The translations under genes and the position numbers were made by a program. From Xylophilus sp042867185 (lineage in GTDB: Bacteria > Pseudomonadota > Gammaproteobacteria > Burkholderiales > Burkholderiaceae_C): a DNA stretch of 64,000 bases. The stretch's first letter is position 1, and every line of letters begins with the position of its first letter. Shown one piece after another: positions 61,167 through 64,000 of the stretch. The stretch is from NCBI GenBank assembly GCA_042867185.1, contig JBHZQV010000002.1:260262-324261 (forward strand). Direction: 5' to 3'. Below the pieces are notes generated by a model. The model saw only the letters and a list, made by a program, of their open reading frames with translations, was not told the origin of the DNA and did not search any database.

Positions 61167-62143
61167 CAGGCCGCGGGGCGCAGCAGGTCCTGCGCGAAGC
61201 GGGTATCGACCAGGTCGGTCACCACCTGGGCCAGCGGCGTACCGGGCCTGACCAGGCCTTCGCTCAGCAGGATGGGCGCGGCGGCCTGCAGCGCGGCGAC
61301 GTGTTCCTGCGAGGGCTGCGGCCGGCCCAGGTCGGTGCGCAGCTTCAGTTGCAGCAGGGCGACCTGCAGGCTCACCTTGGCCTCTTCCGACAGGATCCGG
61401 GCCGCATCGGTGGTGTTGGCCAGCGTCCACTTGCGTGCCCGCTCGTAGGCCGCGATCACCCGGCGCAGCGCCTCGGGGTGGCGCTTCTGGAAATCTTCCC
61501 GCACATTGAGGAAGCCGTAGGTGTTGAAGGCCACGTTGCGGTAGACGAGGCGGGAGCCCGCATCCAGCTCGCTCGCCGCCATCAGCGGATCGAGCCCGGC
61601 CCAGGCATCGACCCGGCCCTGCTCCAGCGCGGTGCGGCCATCGGCATGCTGCAGCGAGACGATCTCGACGTCGTTGCGGCGCAGGCCCGCCACCTGCAGC
61701 GAGCGCAGCAAGAACAGGAACGGATCGGTGCCCTTGGTGGCGGCGATCCTTTTGCCCTTCAGGTCCTGGAGGGTCTTGATCGGCGAATCCCGGCCCACCA
61801 CCAGCGCCGTCCATTCGGGGCGCGAGAAGATGTAGGGCGTGCGGATCGGGTTGCCGTTGGCACGCGCCAGCAGCGCCGCCAGGCCGGCGGACGAGCCGAT
61901 GTCGATGCTGCCGGCGTTCAGGTACTCCAGCGCCCGGTTGCTGCCGGCGCTCAGCACCCACTTCACGCCGGTCCTGTCGGCGGCGAAAGCCTCTTCCAGC
62001 CAGCCGAAGCGTCGCAGCACCAGGCTGGTCGGCGAGTAGTAGGCGAAGTCGAGCCGCAGCTCTTTCAGGGGTTCCTGCTGCGCACGGGCGAGCGGGGCGG
62101 CGAGGGCGGCTGCGCCGGCGGCGAGCAGGGAACGGCGTTGCAT
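61166..62143 (-). CDS. Sulfonate/nitrate/taurine-type ABC transporter substrate-binding protein
   Basis: Periplasmic binding protein of 325 aa of the NMT1/SsuA-like fold, first gene of a three-gene operon. The signal peptide MQRRSLLAAGAAALAAPLARAQ contains a twin-arginine-like RRSLL and ends near residue 21. ELRLDFAYYSPTSLVLRRFGWLEEAFA and LEYLNAGSIDIGSSAGLAALLARANG are the ligand-binding N-lobe, followed by DLKGKRIAATKGTDPFLFLLRSL. Ligands in this family are alkanesulfonates, taurine, nitrate or pyrimidine precursors. No desulfonation gene is adjacent, so the ligand is undetermined. Confidence 0.92.
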   Translation of the reverse strand: MQRRSLLAAGAAALAAPLARAQQEPLKELRLDFAYYSPTSLVLRRFGWLEEAFAADRTGVKWVLSAGSNRALEYLNAGSIDIGSSAGLAALLARANGNPIRTPYIFSRPEWTALVVGRDSPIKTLQDLKGKRIAATKGTDPFLFLLRSLQVAGLRRNDVEIVSLQHADGRTALEQGRVDAWAGLDPLMAASELDAGSRLVYRNVAFNTYGFLNVREDFQKRHPEALRRVIAAYERARKWTLANTTDAARILSEEAKVSLQVALLQLKLRTDLGRPQPSQEHVAALQAAAPILLSEGLVRPGTPLAQVVTDLVDTRFAQDLLRPAA

Positions 62144-62220
62144 GGCAAGCGATGTCGAGCGAAAGGGCCTGCAGTATCGAAGCCGCCGCCGCCGGACCGA
62201 AGGAATGAAAACGCGCTTGC

Positions 62221-62955
62221 TTATGCGATGGGGTCGTCTCGAAGGCGGTCCGGGCGCAGGGTCACCGCGGCCTCGGCACCGCACCACGCCAAGGCCAGAA
62301 GATGGCTCGGCCCGACGGCCTGCTGGACCAGCCGCCATGCGCTGGCGGTGGAAGGTGCCGGGCCGGGGAAGGTCACGCGCAGGGGATCGAAGCCGATGGC
62401 GAACGCCTGCATGCCCGGCGAAAGGCCCTCGCCCTGCGCCTTGACGACGGCCTCCTTGAGCGTCCACAGCCGGTAGAAGCCGCGTGTGCGCCGGGCGTCG
62501 GGCAGGCCCGAGAGCCATGCCTGCTCCTGCGGCGCGAAGCATGCCGACGCCACCTCGAGCGGTGCGGGCCGGTGGACCCGCTCGACGTCGATACCCACCG
62601 GGACACCCTCGCACAGCGCGCAGGCGACGAGGCCGTCGGTGTGCGACAGGTTGAAATGCGGGCCGGGCCTGCCCGCCACCACCGGCTTTCCCGCGCTTCC
62701 GGTCGCGAAGCGCCATGCCTGCGGCGCACCACCGGCCATGTCCGAAAGCATCAGCCGCTTGAGGGCATGCGCCGCGACGTATGCGTGCCGCTGGCCCGGG
62801 CGGCGCAGGCGCGCGGCCCGGGCCCTTTCCTCTGCGGACAGCAGTGCCGCGAGCTGCGGCCAGCGGGCCCGGGGAAGCGATGCAGGACTGACCGTCGCCA
62901 CCTCGATACGCATCGGCCCCGGCGGTGTGCGGTGCCCGCCGATCACGAGGCGCAT
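62221..62955 (-). CDS. Sfp-type 4'-phosphopantetheinyl transferase
   Basis: Enzyme of 244 aa that transfers phosphopantetheine from CoA to carrier domains of nonribosomal peptide or polyketide synthases. The hallmark motifs are GIDVERV (Mg2+ and CoA binding) and FYRLWTLKEAVVKAQGEGL (W-x-x-K-E-A); FNLSHTDGLVACAL and GKPVV precede them. The ATG at 62955 overlaps the NRPS stop by 13 nt, so it is coupled to that gene and presumably activates it. Another ATG 14 codons downstream (MRIEVATV) is possible. Confidence 0.94.
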   Translation of the reverse strand: MRLVIGGHRTPPGPMRIEVATVSPASLPRARWPQLAALLSAEERARAARLRRPGQRHAYVAAHALKRLMLSDMAGGAPQAWRFATGSAGKPVVAGRPGPHFNLSHTDGLVACALCEGVPVGIDVERVHRPAPLEVASACFAPQEQAWLSGLPDARRTRGFYRLWTLKEAVVKAQGEGLSPGMQAFAIGFDPLRVTFPGPAPSTASAWRLVQQAVGPSHLLALAWCGAEAAVTLRPDRLRDDPIA

Positions 62956-64000
62956 AGCCACGGCACGGCGGTGGGCGGTGCCGGGTCGCAGGTCGTGCCG
63001 GCCAGCGCCTGGCTGATCTGGCCGCCCAGGGCTTTGGCATGCAGCGTGTCCATCATGGACAGGTGGTCGCCTCCCACGGCGATGCGGATTTCCCGTTCCA
63101 CCAGGTGCGACCATCCGTTGCGCGTCCAGTCGACCTTGCGCTCCTGCGCCGCGGCGAAGAGCGTGAGGGTGACAGGCAGGGGCGGCGGCCGGTAATGGTC
63201 GAGCGCGGACAGCATGCCGTGCCATACGGCCAGATGGCGCAGGGCGTTCTCGGCGGGCAGGTCGGCGGGCAGCAGGTTTGCGGCCTGGGCGGCGACGTTC
63301 ATGCGCACGCTGTCCCGCGACATGGCCATTTCGTGCAGCCGGGCGCGTAGCGCTCCAGGCTCGCACGTCAGCAGCTGTCCGAGGATGCCCAAAGACGGGT
63401 CGCTTTCGCGCGCGTGCGGGGTCGCTTCGAAGCGGTGTGCCGAGGGGCTGGGCGTGTCGATCAGGCCGAGGAAACTGACGGTTTCGCCGGCACCGAGCAG
63501 CTGGTGCGCCATCTCGTAGGCGATCGTTCCTCCGGCCGACCAGCCGGCCAGCCGGTAGGGGCCCCGCGGCTGGACATGCCGGATAGCGTCCACATGGGCT
63601 TCTGCCATCTCCTGCACGGTATAGAGCGGCTGCTCGCCCGCCAGAAACCCGACGGCGGTCAGACCGTAGACCGGAATGTCGGCATCGATACCGGGCAGCA
63701 GTGCGCGGACATAGCCGACTTCCCCGCCGCCCGGACTGGCGAAGAACACCGGCAGCGCCCGGCCGGTGCGCCGGAACGCGGTGAGATGCGGGGGCAGCGC
63801 GGCTTGGCGGGCTTCGGCGATGGCAAACGCGAAATCGAGCAGCCGGGCATTCGCGAACAGCTTGCCCAGGACCACATCGACACCCAGCGTGTCGTGCAGC
63901 CGCGCGACCATGCGCACGGCGAGCAGCGAATGGCCGCCGAGCTCGAAGAAGTTGTCGTGGCGGCCGACGCGGTCGATCCCCAGCAGCTCGGCCCAGAGGG
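62943..64000 (-). CDS. Nonribosomal peptide synthetase C-terminus: carrier + thioesterase domains (cut by window edge)
   Basis: The last ~351 codons of an NRPS entering from the right edge. The carrier domain has DNFFELGGHSLLAVRMV, whose Ser receives phosphopantetheine. It is followed by a type I thioesterase (about 240 aa) with the nucleophile motif GWSAGG (YRLAGWSAGGTIAYEMA), the expected acidic residue near GLIDTPSPS and the His in GGDHLSMMD. This module releases the finished peptide. Adenylation and condensation domains lie outside the window, so the product is unknown; siderophore or lipopeptide are the usual options. The PPTase gene overlaps its stop. Confidence 0.93.
   Translation of the reverse strand, partial: LWAELLGIDRVGRHDNFFELGGHSLLAVRMVARLHDTLGVDVVLGKLFANARLLDFAFAIAEARQAALPPHLTAFRRTGRALPVFFASPGGGEVGYVRALLPGIDADIPVYGLTAVGFLAGEQPLYTVQEMAEAHVDAIRHVQPRGPYRLAGWSAGGTIAYEMAHQLLGAGETVSFLGLIDTPSPSAHRFEATPHARESDPSLGILGQLLTCEPGALRARLHEMAMSRDSVRMNVAAQAANLLPADLPAENALRHLAVWHGMLSALDHYRPPPLPVTLTLFAAAQERKVDWTRNGWSHLVEREIRIAVGGDHLSMMDTLHAKALGGQISQALAGTTCDPAPPTAVPWLCAS

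Overview
The window is about 70% GC, densely coded, with frequent 4-nt ATGA/GTGA gene overlaps. Gene content (zapB-like/zapA/6S RNA, LapA-domain protein, small Trp-rich protein, aerobic-type cobalamin gene names, many c-di-GMP proteins) suggests a betaproteobacterium of the Burkholderiales, most like Comamonadaceae (Acidovorax/Variovorax/Xylophilus type). That placement is inference from gene content and style; no rRNA or tRNA gene was seen.

Layout. 1-8.7 kb: class I fumarase (cut by the window edge), an MHYT-GGDEF-EAL protein, class II fumarase fumC, an orphan protein with a disordered N-terminus and a GxSxG motif that could be a secreted effector, a CoA-transferase and a YqhA-type membrane protein. 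8.8-16.6 kb: acetyl-CoA synthetase, a LapA-domain gene and a cytochrome c gene caught in an exact 626-bp tandem duplication, a small Trp-rich protein, ilvD with a divergent LysR gene, and lgt. 16.7-22.2 kb: HD-GYP and PAS-GGDEF-EAL genes joined by a GTGA overlap, a TauE-type exporter, 6S RNA, zapA and a zapB-like gene.

22.3-44.6 kb is a large vitamin B12 region. A cobalamin riboswitch precedes a BtuB-like TonB receptor, followed by cobB, cobU, btuFCD, an ExbB-like gene, a DUF2149/ExbD-like gene, a cobN homologue, cobO, a second TonB receptor with a PepSY membrane protein (behind a possible Fur site), cobD, cobC, an NYN/OST-HTH gene, cobQ and cobT. Together they cover corrinoid import, adenosylation, amidation and nucleotide-loop assembly. 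No corrin-ring synthesis genes and no chelatase partners (CobS/CobT-type AAA subunits) are present. The CobN homologue carries a signal peptide and a C-terminal membrane anchor and sits directly behind the ExbB/ExbD-like pair. It therefore looks like an exported, proton-motive-force-coupled tetrapyrrole-handling machine rather than the cytosolic cobaltochelatase; this is the most interesting system in the window.

44.6-64 kb: a LysR/MFS divergon with an EthD-like gene, a GntP permease, two GGDEF proteins, nth, an S9 peptidase, an aminotransferase, two overlapping beta-lactamase-fold serine hydrolases, a further sensor-GGDEF protein, a sulfonate/nitrate-type ABC transporter (its ATPase apparently starting at CTG), and a Sfp-type phosphopantetheinyl transferase next to the carrier-thioesterase end of a nonribosomal peptide synthetase that runs off the window. 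Six c-di-GMP turnover proteins occur in the 64 kb.
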